Below are positions 17,731-26,095 of a DNA stretch of 64,000 nt, in pieces. The stretch lies in NCBI RefSeq assembly GCF_017352375.1, contig NZ_JAFEVR010000014.1, positions 62,001 to 126,000 on the forward strand, written 5' to 3'. Origin of the DNA: Mycolicibacterium sp. S2-37. Lineage in GTDB: Bacteria; Actinomycetota; Actinomycetes; Mycobacteriales; Mycobacteriaceae. How positions within the stretch are numbered: the first letter of the stretch is position 1; every line of letters starts with the position of its first letter. The notes under the pieces are model-generated. The model was given only the letters and a program-made list of their open reading frames with translations. It was not told the origin of the DNA and searched no databases. Both the position numbers and the translations under genes were made by a program.

Positions 17731-19251
17731 GTGACACCAGCCGACGGTGGCGGCCCATCGCCTGAACCCGACATCCCCGAGCAGTTCCGGATCCGTCAGG
17801 CCAAGCGGGAACGGCTGCTGGCCGAGGGCCGCGACCCCTACCCGGTCGAGGTCCCCCGCACGCACACCTTGGCCGAACTGCGCCAGACCTTCGCCGACCT
17901 GCCCACCGACACCCAGACCGGCGAATACGCCGGGGTCGCGGGCCGGGTGGTGTTCGCCCGCAACTCCGGAAAACTCTGCTTCGCGACCGTGCAGGAGGGC
18001 GACGGAACCCAGCTACAGGTCATGATCAGCTTCGCCGAAGTGGGCCAGGAGTCGCTCGACGCGTGGAAGGCCGACGTCGATCTCGGCGACATGGTGTTCG
18101 TCCACGGACAGGTCATCACCTCTCGCCGGGGCGAACTGAGTGTGCTCGCCGACGACTGGCGGATCATCGCGAAGGCCCTGCGCCCGCTGCCCGTCGCGCA
18201 CAAGGAGATGAGCGAGGAGTCACGGGTGCGGCAGCGCTACGTGGACCTGATCGTGCGTCCTGAGGCGCGCACGATTGCCCGTCAGCGCGTCGCGGTCGTG
18301 CGAGCGGTGCGCAACGCCCTGGAGCGCCGCGGCTTCCTCGAACTCGAGACCCCGATGTTGCAGACACTGGCCGGCGGCGCCGCCGCCAGGCCGTTCGTGA
18401 CGCACTCGAATGCCCTCGATACCGACCTGTACCTACGTATCGCACCGGAACTCTTCCTGAAACGGGCACTGGTCGGCGGATTCGAGAAGGTCTTCGAACT
18501 GAATCGGAACTTCCGCAATGAGGGCATCGATTCCACGCATTCTCCGGAATTCGCCATGCTCGAGACTTATCAGGCCTACGGCGACTACAACGTTTCCGCG
18601 ACGGTCACGCGTGAACTCATTCAGGAGGTCGCCGACGAAGCTGTCGGTACCAGACAAGTGCCATTGCCGGACGGTTCGGTGTACGACCTGGACGGCGACT
18701 GGGATGTCGTCGAAATGTACCCGTCCCTGTCCGCGGCGCTCGGTGAAGATATATCGCCTGGCACGCCCGCTGCAGAACTCTGGAAAATCGCCGATCGGCT
18801 GGGTGTCGAGATTCCTCGCGACCGTGGCTACGGCCACGGGAAATTGGTCGAGGAACTGTGGGAGCACACGGTGGGAGACCGGTTGTGGGCCCCGACGTTC
18901 GTCAAGGACTTCCCGGTCGAGACATCGCCGTTGACGCGTTCGCACCGCAGTATCGAGGGTGTGACCGAGAAGTGGGACTTATATGTCCGCAAGTTCGAGT
19001 TGGCAACCGGTTATTCTGAATTGACGGATCCGATAATTCAACGTGAACGTTTCGAAGCGCAAGCGCGTGCGGCGGCGGCCGGCGACGACGAGGCAATGGT
19101 TCTCGACGACGACTTTCTCGCTGCTTTGGAGTACGGTATGCCACCGACCACTGGTACCGGAATGGGTATCGATCGGCTACTGATGGCGCTTACTGGACTG
19201 TCAATTAGGGAAACGGTTTTGTTCCCGATAGTTCGGCGCCACGCGAACTGA
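17731..19251 (+). CDS. lysS: Lysyl-tRNA synthetase (class II)
   Basis: A 506-residue class IIb synthetase. The N-terminal OB-fold anticodon domain (about 45-170) precedes the catalytic domain with motif 1 (RRGFLELETPMLQ), motif 2 (FRNEGIDSTHSPEF) and motif 3 (GTGMGIDRLLMALTG). GTG 17731 is supported by the leaderless -10. From about 18420 to the stop the base composition falls (roughly 57-60% GC in the 60-nt lines counted by hand) and non-preferred codons appear, unlike the first half. This gene is separate from the larger lysX-type fusion that mycobacteria also carry. Confidence 0.95.
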   Translation: MTPADGGGPSPEPDIPEQFRIRQAKRERLLAEGRDPYPVEVPRTHTLAELRQTFADLPTDTQTGEYAGVAGRVVFARNSGKLCFATVQEGDGTQLQVMISFAEVGQESLDAWKADVDLGDMVFVHGQVITSRRGELSVLADDWRIIAKALRPLPVAHKEMSEESRVRQRYVDLIVRPEARTIARQRVAVVRAVRNALERRGFLELETPMLQTLAGGAAARPFVTHSNALDTDLYLRIAPELFLKRALVGGFEKVFELNRNFRNEGIDSTHSPEFAMLETYQAYGDYNVSATVTRELIQEVADEAVGTRQVPLPDGSVYDLDGDWDVVEMYPSLSAALGEDISPGTPAAELWKIADRLGVEIPRDRGYGHGKLVEELWEHTVGDRLWAPTFVKDFPVETSPLTRSHRSIEGVTEKWDLYVRKFELATGYSELTDPIIQRERFEAQARAAAAGDDEAMVLDDDFLAALEYGMPPTTGTGMGIDRLLMALTGLSIRETVLFPIVRRHAN

Positions 19252-19272
19252 TCTGCGGCGGGAGTCGCGTCG

Positions 19273-19301
19273 TTGAAAGCCAAAGGAAGTTATGGCACAT
19301 T
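19273..19301 (+). promoter_or_regulatory. Possible lsr2 promoter
   Basis: TTGAAA (19273-19278) and CACATT (19296-19301), spacer 17 nt, about 60 nt before the lsr2 ATG in an AT-rich patch. Only a moderate match. Confidence 0.3.
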
Positions 19302-19363
19302 GGTACCCGGTATTCGAGAAGCGGATATCCACGAAGCGCAGACAGAAGGGTCAGTGTGCACTG

Positions 19364-19708
19364 ATGGCGAAGAAAGTCACCGTCACGTTGGTCGATGATT
19401 TCGACGGTGAAGGTACGGCGGACGAGACTGTCGAATTCGGGATCGACGGAGTGAGTTACGAGATCGACCTTTCGTCCAAGAACGCCACCAAACTGCGCAA
19501 CGACCTCAAGCAGTGGGTAGAGGCAGGACGCCGTGTCGGCGGTCGCCGCCGGGGTGGCCGGGCCGCCGGGCCGGCCAAGAGCCGCGGCGCCATCGATCGC
19601 GAGCAGAGCGCCGCCATCCGCGAGTGGGCCCGCCGCAACGGACACAACGTGTCCACTCGCGGCCGCATCCCCGCCGAGGTCATCGACGCATTCCACGCCG
19701 CCACCTGA
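19364..19708 (+). CDS. lsr2: Nucleoid-associated xenogeneic silencer Lsr2
   Basis: A 114-residue H-NS-like protein that coats AT-rich DNA and silences acquired genes. The N-terminal oligomerisation domain (MAKKVTVTLVDDFDGEG and the EFGIDGVSYEIDLS segment) and the C-terminal DNA-binding domain with the AT-hook-like RGR core (NVSTRGRIPAEV) are both intact. ATG 19364 has a GAAGGG ribosome site. An in-frame ATG at 19292 would add 24 residues not typical of the family. The upstream sequence is the most AT-rich part of this neighbourhood, which fits autoregulation (inference). Confidence 0.96.
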   Translation: MAKKVTVTLVDDFDGEGTADETVEFGIDGVSYEIDLSSKNATKLRNDLKQWVEAGRRVGGRRRGGRAAGPAKSRGAIDREQSAAIREWARRNGHNVSTRGRIPAEVIDAFHAAT

Positions 19709-19964
19709 CCCGCGGGTCCTGCGTAGCCTCGCATTTCGCTGCCGGCGAATCGGATCGTCACTGTTTTACGGAAACGAATCGCTGAACCGCAGCGTTGACA
19801 TGAACAGCGTCGGGTAAAGCGCTCAGAGGCAGGCGGTAGTCACCGCCGCCCACGGCACCCGAGGCAGCCGCCCGATAGAGTGGACGGCAGGTGCAGTGCA
19901 TTTCGAAAGCGTCGCTTTCGGAGCGCCCTGTTCCACTCATGCGATGGAGAGCAGGTAACCACCG
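19709..19964 (+). other. lsr2-clpC1 intergenic region
   Basis: 256 nt without a gene. It contains a perfect TTGACA at 19795-19800 with no well-spaced -10, a TAGAGT -10-like hexamer at 19876-19881, and a 17-bp palindrome at 19904-19920 just downstream. A GTG at 19891 opens an out-of-frame reading frame into clpC1, which is not believed to be a gene. Confidence 0.5.
19904..19920. promoter_or_regulatory. 17-bp palindrome before clpC1
   Basis: CGAAAGCG-T-CGCTTTCG, a perfect inverted repeat 45 nt before the clpC1 ATG and 22 nt after a TAGAGT hexamer. It could be an operator or a 5'-leader hairpin. clpC1 is known to be activated by ClgR in M. tuberculosis, but the repeat does not clearly match the published ClgR spacing. 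Confidence 0.5.
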
Positions 19965-22508
19965 ATGTTCGAACGTTTCACCGACCGTGCCCGCAGGGTT
20001 GTCGTCCTGGCTCAGGAAGAAGCCCGGATGCTCAACCACAACTACATCGGCACCGAGCACATCCTGCTGGGCCTCATCCACGAGGGCGAGGGTGTAGCGG
20101 CCAAGTCGCTGGAGTCGCTGGGCATCTCGCTGGAAGGCGTGCGCAGCCAGGTCGAGGAGATCATCGGCCAGGGCCAGCAGGCACCGTCCGGCCACATTCC
20201 CTTCACCCCGCGTGCCAAGAAGGTGCTCGAGCTGTCGCTGCGCGAGGCGCTGCAGCTGGGCCACAACTACATCGGCACCGAGCACATCCTGCTCGGCCTC
20301 ATCCGCGAGGGTGAGGGCGTCGCGGCGCAGGTGCTGGTGAAGCTCGGCGCCGAGCTGACCCGCGTCCGCCAGCAGGTGATCCAGCTGCTGAGCGGATATC
20401 AGGGCAAGGAAGCCGCAGAAGCCGGCACCGGCGGCCGCGGTGGCGAGTCCGGCAACCCCTCGACGTCCCTGGTCCTCGACCAGTTCGGACGCAACCTGAC
20501 CGCAGCCGCGATGGAGGGCAAGCTCGACCCCGTCATCGGCCGCGAGAAGGAAATCGAGCGGGTCATGCAGGTACTGAGCCGCCGTACCAAGAACAACCCG
20601 GTCCTGATCGGCGAGCCCGGCGTCGGCAAGACCGCCGTCGTCGAAGGTCTCGCACAGGCCATCGTGCACGGCGACGTGCCCGAGACCCTGAAGGACAAGC
20701 AGCTCTACACCCTCGACCTGGGGTCGCTGGTGGCCGGCAGCCGTTATCGCGGTGACTTCGAAGAGCGCCTCAAGAAGGTGCTCAAGGAGATCAACACCCG
20801 CGGCGACATCATCCTGTTCATCGACGAGCTGCACACGCTCGTCGGCGCGGGTGCCGCCGAGGGCGCCATCGACGCGGCCAGCATCCTGAAGCCGAAGCTG
20901 GCCCGCGGCGAGCTGCAGACCATCGGCGCCACCACCCTCGACGAGTACCGCAAGTACATCGAGAAGGACGCCGCGCTGGAGCGCCGGTTCCAGCCGGTCC
21001 AGGTCGGCGAGCCGACGGTGGCGCACACCATCGAGATCCTCAAGGGACTGCGCGACCGGTACGAGGCGCACCACCGCGTCTCGATCACCGACGGCGCCAT
21101 CGCCGCGGCCGCCACGCTGGCCGACCGCTACATCAACGACCGCTTCCTGCCGGACAAGGCGATCGACCTCATCGACGAGGCCGGCGCCCGGATGCGCATC
21201 CGCCGGATGACCGCTCCGCCGGACCTGCGCGAGTTCGACGAGAAGATCGCCGACGCGCGCCGGGAGAAGGAGTCTGCGATCGACGCGCAGGACTTCGAGA
21301 AGGCCGCGAGCCTGCGTGACCGCGAGAAGCAGCTGGTCGCCCAGCGCGCCGAGCGCGAGAAGCAGTGGCGCTCCGGTGATCTCGACGTCGTGGCCGAGGT
21401 CGACGACGAGCAGATCGCCGAGGTCCTTGGCAACTGGACCGGCATCCCGGTGTTCAAGCTGACCGAGGAGGAGACCACGCGTCTGCTCCGTATGGAGGAC
21501 GAGCTGCACAAGCGGATCATCGGCCAGGAGGACGCGGTCAAGGCCGTCTCGAAGGCGATCCGTCGTACCCGCGCCGGTCTGAAGGACCCCAAGCGCCCGT
21601 CGGGCTCGTTCATCTTCGCCGGACCCTCCGGTGTCGGTAAGACCGAGCTGTCCAAGGCGCTGGCGAACTTCCTGTTCGGCGACGACGACGCGCTCATCCA
21701 GATCGACATGGGCGAGTTCCACGACCGCTTCACCGCCTCGCGGCTGTTCGGTGCCCCTCCGGGCTACGTCGGCTACGAGGAGGGCGGCCAGCTCACCGAG
21801 AAGGTGCGGCGCAAGCCGTTCTCTGTCGTTCTCTTCGACGAGATCGAGAAGGCCCACCAGGAGATCTACAACAGCCTCCTGCAGGTCCTCGAGGACGGTC
21901 GTCTCACCGACGGTCAGGGCCGCACGGTCGACTTCAAGAACACCGTGCTGATCTTCACCTCGAACCTCGGTACGTCCGACATCTCCAAGGCGGTTGGCCT
22001 CGGCTTCACCCAGGGCGGTGGCGAGAACAACTACGAGCGGATGAAGCAGAAGGTCAATGACGAGCTGAAGAAGCACTTCCGACCGGAGTTCCTGAACCGT
22101 ATCGACGACATCATCGTCTTCCACCAGCTGACGACCGACCAGATCGTCCAGATGGTGGACCTGATGATCGGTCGGGTGTCCAAGCAGCTCGCTGCCAAGG
22201 ACATGACGATGGAGCTGACCGATCAGGCCAAGGCCCTGCTGGCCAAGCGCGGCTTCGACCCCGTGCTCGGTGCCCGGCCGCTGCGCCGGACCATCCAGCG
22301 CGAGATCGAGGACCAGCTGTCGGAGAAGATCCTCTTCGAGGAGGTCGGCCCCGGCCAGCTCGTCACGGTCGACGTCGAGGGCTGGGACGGCACCGGCACC
22401 GGCGAAGACGCGCGGTTCACCTTCGTCGGCGGACCGAAGCGGCCCGCCGAGCCCGAGCCGGATCTGGCTCAGGCCGGCGCCGCAGGCGCTCCGAGCGCGG
22501 CCGAGTAA
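19965..22508 (+). CDS. clpC1: ATP-dependent Clp protease ATP-binding subunit ClpC1
   Basis: An 847-residue class I Clp unfoldase that feeds ClpP1P2. Two Clp-N repeats (NHNYIGTEHILLGLIHEGEG and GHNYIGTEHILLGLIREGEG) open the protein; this domain binds cyclomarin and ecumicin in M. tuberculosis. Then come D1 with Walker A GEPGVGKT, a UVR/M-domain (about 410-460), D2 with Walker A GPSGVGKT, and the C-terminal D2-small domain. The ATG at 19965 has GGAGAGCAGG upstream. A strong terminator follows. Confidence 0.97.
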   Translation: MFERFTDRARRVVVLAQEEARMLNHNYIGTEHILLGLIHEGEGVAAKSLESLGISLEGVRSQVEEIIGQGQQAPSGHIPFTPRAKKVLELSLREALQLGHNYIGTEHILLGLIREGEGVAAQVLVKLGAELTRVRQQVIQLLSGYQGKEAAEAGTGGRGGESGNPSTSLVLDQFGRNLTAAAMEGKLDPVIGREKEIERVMQVLSRRTKNNPVLIGEPGVGKTAVVEGLAQAIVHGDVPETLKDKQLYTLDLGSLVAGSRYRGDFEERLKKVLKEINTRGDIILFIDELHTLVGAGAAEGAIDAASILKPKLARGELQTIGATTLDEYRKYIEKDAALERRFQPVQVGEPTVAHTIEILKGLRDRYEAHHRVSITDGAIAAAATLADRYINDRFLPDKAIDLIDEAGARMRIRRMTAPPDLREFDEKIADARREKESAIDAQDFEKAASLRDREKQLVAQRAEREKQWRSGDLDVVAEVDDEQIAEVLGNWTGIPVFKLTEEETTRLLRMEDELHKRIIGQEDAVKAVSKAIRRTRAGLKDPKRPSGSFIFAGPSGVGKTELSKALANFLFGDDDALIQIDMGEFHDRFTASRLFGAPPGYVGYEEGGQLTEKVRRKPFSVVLFDEIEKAHQEIYNSLLQVLEDGRLTDGQGRTVDFKNTVLIFTSNLGTSDISKAVGLGFTQGGGENNYERMKQKVNDELKKHFRPEFLNRIDDIIVFHQLTTDQIVQMVDLMIGRVSKQLAAKDMTMELTDQAKALLAKRGFDPVLGARPLRRTIQREIEDQLSEKILFEEVGPGQLVTVDVEGWDGTGTGEDARFTFVGGPKRPAEPEPDLAQAGAAGAPSAAE

Positions 22509-22533
22509 CGCCGGCGCCGAACAGCCGAACGAC

Positions 22534-22563
22534 ACGGGCGGTCACCTACGGGTGGCCGCCCGT
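22534..22563 (+). terminator. clpC1 terminator
   Basis: A 13-bp stem (22534-22546 with 22551-22563, one T:G wobble) closed by a TACG tetraloop and followed by TT. It separates clpC1 from the riboswitch. Confidence 0.75.
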
Positions 22564-22609
22564 TTCGGCGTCCGCGGCCGGATGACAGAGTGAGCGAGCG
22601 AATCGGGCA

Positions 22610-22740
22610 CCTCGTGCCTAAGATGTGCGATGTAATCGGCAGGCGAAGGAAGCTGGTGAAACTCCAGACGGTCGCGCCACTGTGAAAGTCAGACCCGAAA
22701 CTTGCCTCGCTTGAACGGGACGCGACATCCCGGAAAGGAA
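22610..22740 (+). promoter_or_regulatory. Cobalamin riboswitch
   Basis: The core elements are read directly: GGAAGCTGGTGAAACTCCAG region (22647-22666), the B12-box CGCCACTGTGA (22675-22685), AGTCAGACC, and closing TTGCC after 22702. An expression-platform hairpin CGGGA-N7-TCCCG (22716-22732) sits immediately before the AAGGA ribosome site at 22735-22739 of cbtB. It would reduce translation of the cobalt transporter when cobalamin is plentiful (inference from the class). Confidence 0.9.
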
Positions 22741-22745
22741 CACCC

Positions 22746-22964
22746 ATGACCTCACCTGAAGCTCGGACCACGCGGGTCCCGGCCATCGACCTGTCCGCCA
22801 CCCGGGCGGCCGTCTGGCTCTCGGCGACCGCGTTCCTCGCCCTACTGGTGCTGTACTTCGTCGGACTGGACCAGGGTGCGACATCGGTGTTCGGTGCCGA
22901 CAACACCGCCATCCACGAGTTCATCCACGACGCCCGGCATCTGCTCGGATTCCCCTGCCACTGA
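22746..22964 (+). CDS. cbtB: Cobalt transporter subunit CbtB
   Basis: A 72-residue protein with one membrane helix (VWLSATAFLALLVLYFVG) and a C-terminal His cluster (IHEFIHDARHLLGFPCH) typical of CbtB. It works with CbtA in predicted cobalt import. It lies directly behind the riboswitch and 27 nt before cbtA. Confidence 0.88.
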   Translation: MTSPEARTTRVPAIDLSATRAAVWLSATAFLALLVLYFVGLDQGATSVFGADNTAIHEFIHDARHLLGFPCH

Positions 22965-22991
22965 CCCCGAGCGGCAGGAGAACAACCCAAT

Positions 22992-23816
22992 ATGGAGAAG
23001 CAGATCATCGGACGCGGCCTACTGGCCGGGGTCGTGGCCGGCGTGCTGGCGTTCGTCTTCGCGCGCATCTTCGTCGAACCCGTGATCGAGCGGGCCATCG
23101 ACTATGAGGACGGCATCGGCGCCGCCCACGAGGCGATGGAGACCGCGGCCGGAACCGCGGCCCACAGCCACGGTGAGGGCGGCGGCTTCAGCCGCGCCAT
23201 CCAGATGAACATCGGTATGGGCCTGGGGGTCCTGCTGTTCAGCGTGGCGATGGCCGCGTTGTTCGCCGTCGTGTTCACCGTCGCCTTTTCCCGCATGGGC
23301 GGGAAAGGTGGGGTGTCGGCGCGTCTGCTGTCGGTGTACGTCGCGGGCGGAATGCTGGTGAGCCTCTACCTCGTGCCGTTCCTGAAATATCCGGCGAGCC
23401 CACCCGCGCTCAGCCTGGACGAGACGATCCGTCAGCGCACGCTGCTGTATCTGCTGATGGCGGTGCTCTCGGCGGCGTCGTTCGTCGGCGCGGTGTTGTT
23501 GGGACGCAGGTTGGTCACGCGGCTGGGCGCGTGGAACGCCACGTGGGCCGCCGCGGGCGCATACGTCGTGGCCGTCGCCGTGCTGATGCTGGTCCTGCCG
23601 GGGATCCACGAGACGCCGGGTCCGCTGGTCGACGACGCGGGCGTCATCGTCTACGAGGGCTTCCCGGCCGACGTCCTCTACGACTTCCGGTTGTACTCGC
23701 TGGGCATGCAGGTGGTGATGTGGGCGGCGATCGCGGGAGTGTTCGCACCCCTCGCCTCGCGGCTGCTCGACGGCCGGCGCCCGGAGTTCCTTTCTTCCCC
23801 GGGGGCAGGAGCATAG
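22992..23816 (+). CDS. cbtA: Cobalt transporter subunit CbtA
   Basis: A 274-residue membrane protein with about six hydrophobic segments. The first loop contains a His motif (AAHSHGEGGG) after the first helix, typical of CbtA. ATG 22992 follows GGCAGGAG. Known from comparative genomics as a B12-regulated cobalt uptake family; direct transport evidence is limited. The phosphatase-like gene starts 22 nt after its stop. Confidence 0.88.
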   Translation: MEKQIIGRGLLAGVVAGVLAFVFARIFVEPVIERAIDYEDGIGAAHEAMETAAGTAAHSHGEGGGFSRAIQMNIGMGLGVLLFSVAMAALFAVVFTVAFSRMGGKGGVSARLLSVYVAGGMLVSLYLVPFLKYPASPPALSLDETIRQRTLLYLLMAVLSAASFVGAVLLGRRLVTRLGAWNATWAAAGAYVVAVAVLMLVLPGIHETPGPLVDDAGVIVYEGFPADVLYDFRLYSLGMQVVMWAAIAGVFAPLASRLLDGRRPEFLSSPGAGA

Positions 23817-23838
23817 CGACTCGGGGGGCGTCACAGGC

Positions 23839-24390
23839 GTGAGCGAAGTCGTCCGGCTGACCATGGTGTCGCACGGTATGACCGACGCCATGGCAGCCGG
23901 ACGGTTTCCCACCGACGAACCGCTGAACTCGGTGGGCCACCGCCAGGTCGACGCATGTGGCGATCTCGGCGAGGCCGATGCGGTGTACTGCGGACCGGAG
24001 CAGCGGGTCAGGCAGACCGCCGAAGGGCTCGGCCTGCAGGCGGTCGTCGAGCCGCGACTGGCCGACCTGGACTGCGGGCGGTGGCGCGGTGACGTGCTCG
24101 GCGGGGTACTGCCCGCGGACCTGGCGATCTGGCTGACCGATCCGACCCAGGCGCCGCATGGCGGCGAATCCGTGGTCGCGGTGATCGATCGTGTCAGGGG
24201 TTGGCTGGCGTCGCTGGCCGGCACGCGCGGCCGCCTGATCGTCGTGACCCACCCCGCCGTCATCCGCTCGGCGATCCTCGTCGCGCTGGACGCACCGCCG
24301 AAGTCGTTCTGGCGTATCGACATCGCGCCCGCCAGCCGCACGGTGCTGCACTTCCGCGGCCACGCATGGACGTTGCGCTCGGCGGTCTAG
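23839..24390 (+). CDS. Histidine-phosphatase-superfamily protein lacking the RHG arginine
   Basis: A 183-residue phosphoglycerate-mutase-fold protein. The usual N-terminal LVRHG motif reads MVSHGMTD: His is kept but the phosphate-binding Arg is Ser. The second conserved His is present in VVTHPAVIR, and the middle ADLDCGRWRG matches the E/D-rich active-site block. It is the third gene behind the cobalamin riboswitch. A CobC-like role in corrinoid nucleotide loop assembly is possible, but the Arg loss makes catalysis uncertain. GTG 23839 is the only sensible start. Confidence 0.75.
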   Translation: MSEVVRLTMVSHGMTDAMAAGRFPTDEPLNSVGHRQVDACGDLGEADAVYCGPEQRVRQTAEGLGLQAVVEPRLADLDCGRWRGDVLGGVLPADLAIWLTDPTQAPHGGESVVAVIDRVRGWLASLAGTRGRLIVVTHPAVIRSAILVALDAPPKSFWRIDIAPASRTVLHFRGHAWTLRSAV

Positions 24391-25766
24391 TCCGTCACCG
24401 GCACCAGGGCGAACGTCTGGCGCACGATCGACAGCAGCCAGCCGGCGGCCGTAGGGCTGCGGTAGCGCGGCCAGTTGAGCTGGAAGCTGACCACCCAGGC
24501 CTGCCCGCCGTGGTCGACGGCGTACCAGCTGAATGTCAGGTCGCCCGGCAGGTTGCCGCCCTTGGCGGCGATGTAGGGCCACTTGGCCCGGTCCAGATCG
24601 ATCCCGGGGATCGCGGACAGGATGTCCCTGACCGGTGCCGCCTCGCCGACCGCGGCGGCCTGCAGTGCAGTGTGCACGCGGCAGATGTCGGCCGCGCTGC
24701 CGTACCACTCGGCGCCGTAGGCCGAAGCCGGGGTGTGGGTGCGGGTGGGATCCGGTTCGTAGGGCCGGCTGTCGGTCTCCCGTAGCAGCGCGGCCCGGCC
24801 CTGCGCATCGGCCTGTTTCCACTGCTCGCGCAGGTCGGGTTCGCCCCAGCCGACCGAGAAGAGCTCGTGCATGGTCGGGAACGGCGTCATGCTGGCCGGA
24901 TCGTGGTGGCCTGCCGCCGCCAGTGCCCGCTCCACGGCGCCGGGGCCGAGGCGCCCGATGAGCATGTCGGTGGCCATGTTGTCGCTGGCCGAGATCATCT
25001 GCTGCGCCGCGGTGCGGACGGAGATGGTCGCCCCGACCGGCAGCTCGTCGAGGCCCGGTGAGCCGACGGCCCTGCCCCGCTCGGTGACGGTCAGCTCGTC
25101 GTCCCACGACACCGAACCGTTCTTCACCGCGTCGGCGACGGCCAGCAGCACGTAGAGCTTGAAGATCGACGCCAGGGGCAGCGGCATCTCGGTGTTCGTG
25201 CCCGCCACCTTCTGGCAGCGGCCGACCGGGTCACCTGGGGCCACCCTGGAGACCTGATAGGAGTAGCGCGCACCGGAAGCGCCCAGAACCGCGTCTATGT
25301 CGGACCACTGCTGGATCACCGGCGGGTGCATGGTCACGTCGAAGCGGTCCACCATGCCGTTGTCGTCGGTGCGCAGTTCGATGTCCTGGACTGCTCCGTA
25401 GGACGTCTTGACGTGCAGCGTGGCGCTTCCGGCGCGGATGTCCACACCGGTCACGGTGATCGGACGGTCCCACCACAGGTTGCCCATCGCATCGATGATG
25501 TGGTCGATCTGATCCTCGACGGCCATCGTGCGCACGTTGACATCGCCGATCGGCCAGTCGGAGTTGACCATGTCCATGGTCTGTTTTGCGCGCAGACCCT
25601 GGGGTGTGGTCGTTCCGATGTGTGCGCCGTAGGCGGCGTCGGCCGGAGCGGTGTCCGAGTCTCCGCATCCGGAGGCGATTGAGACGACGAGCGCGGCGGT
25701 GGTGAGCAGGCCGGCGACCCGGCGTGCCGGCCGCGTCGCGTCAGCCCTTGTCGCCGGTCGCAGCAA
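24387..25766 (-). CDS. lpqF: Lipoprotein LpqF, beta-lactamase-fold
   Basis: A 459-residue exported protein. A signal peptide ends in the lipobox SIASGC, then comes an NTF2-like N-terminal region (about 50-160) and a class A beta-lactamase/PBP-like domain with SIFK (SxxK), SDN and KGG motifs. All three catalytic boxes are present, so it may be an active serine hydrolase, though family members are not proven beta-lactamases. The start is a TTG at 25766, overlapping the mhuD end by 26 nt; no ATG or GTG gives the n-region of the signal peptide. Same mhuD-lpqF order as M. tuberculosis Rv3592-Rv3593. Confidence 0.85.
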   Translation of the reverse strand: MLRPATRADATRPARRVAGLLTTAALVVSIASGCGDSDTAPADAAYGAHIGTTTPQGLRAKQTMDMVNSDWPIGDVNVRTMAVEDQIDHIIDAMGNLWWDRPITVTGVDIRAGSATLHVKTSYGAVQDIELRTDDNGMVDRFDVTMHPPVIQQWSDIDAVLGASGARYSYQVSRVAPGDPVGRCQKVAGTNTEMPLPLASIFKLYVLLAVADAVKNGSVSWDDELTVTERGRAVGSPGLDELPVGATISVRTAAQQMISASDNMATDMLIGRLGPGAVERALAAAGHHDPASMTPFPTMHELFSVGWGEPDLREQWKQADAQGRAALLRETDSRPYEPDPTRTHTPASAYGAEWYGSAADICRVHTALQAAAVGEAAPVRDILSAIPGIDLDRAKWPYIAAKGGNLPGDLTFSWYAVDHGGQAWVVSFQLNWPRYRSPTAAGWLLSIVRQTFALVPVTD

Positions 25767-26058
25767 CGTCGAGCACGACCTCGAATTCGAGCAGCGTGGC
25801 GCCGGTGGCCACCGGCTTGGTGGCCTGACCCTTGTGCGCCTCGACGGCGGGGCCGCTGGCCCACGCCTGGAACGCTTCCTCCGACTCCCACTGCGTCACG
25901 ACGAAGTAGCGGTCCTCACCCTTCACGGGCCGGAGCAGCTGAAAGCCGAGGAAACCCGGCTGGCTGTCGACGGCATGGGCGCGATGGGCGAATCGCTTCT
26001 CCAGTTCGGGGCCTGCGTCGGGCGGTACCTCGATGGCATTGATCTTCACCACGGACAT
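25741..26058 (-). CDS. mhuD: Mycobacterial heme-degrading monooxygenase MhuD
   Basis: A 105-residue ABM-fold enzyme that cleaves heme to mycobilin and releases iron. The heme ligand His75 (in VEAHKG), Asn7 and Trp66 are at the expected positions. ATG 26058 has TAGCCT 7 nt upstream, a leaderless arrangement. Divergent from the hydrolase at 26096. Nothing resembling an IdeR box was recognised. Confidence 0.95.
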   Translation of the reverse strand: MSVVKINAIEVPPDAGPELEKRFAHRAHAVDSQPGFLGFQLLRPVKGEDRYFVVTQWESEEAFQAWASGPAVEAHKGQATKPVATGATLLEFEVVLDVAATGDKG

Positions 26059-26065
26059 GAGCCTC

Positions 26066-26071
26066 AGGCTA
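26066..26071 (-). promoter_or_regulatory. -10 element of mhuD
   Basis: TAGCCT on the minus strand, 7 nt before ATG 26058. Confidence 0.45.
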
Positions 26072-26095
26072 CCGCCGGCTGGGCAAGATGAGCAC

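Noticed and set aside
19913..19925. A ClgR-like box before clpC1
   Set aside because: CGCT-N5-AGCG has the wrong spacing for the reported ClgR motif; only the longer palindrome is reported.
19891..20097. A 68-codon upstream frame overlapping clpC1
   Set aside because: Out of frame with clpC1, no coding signal after the overlap.
19758..22535. A 925-codon open frame on the minus strand opposite clpC1
   Set aside because: A GC-rich antisense shadow: its composition follows clpC1 codon phase and it matches no family.
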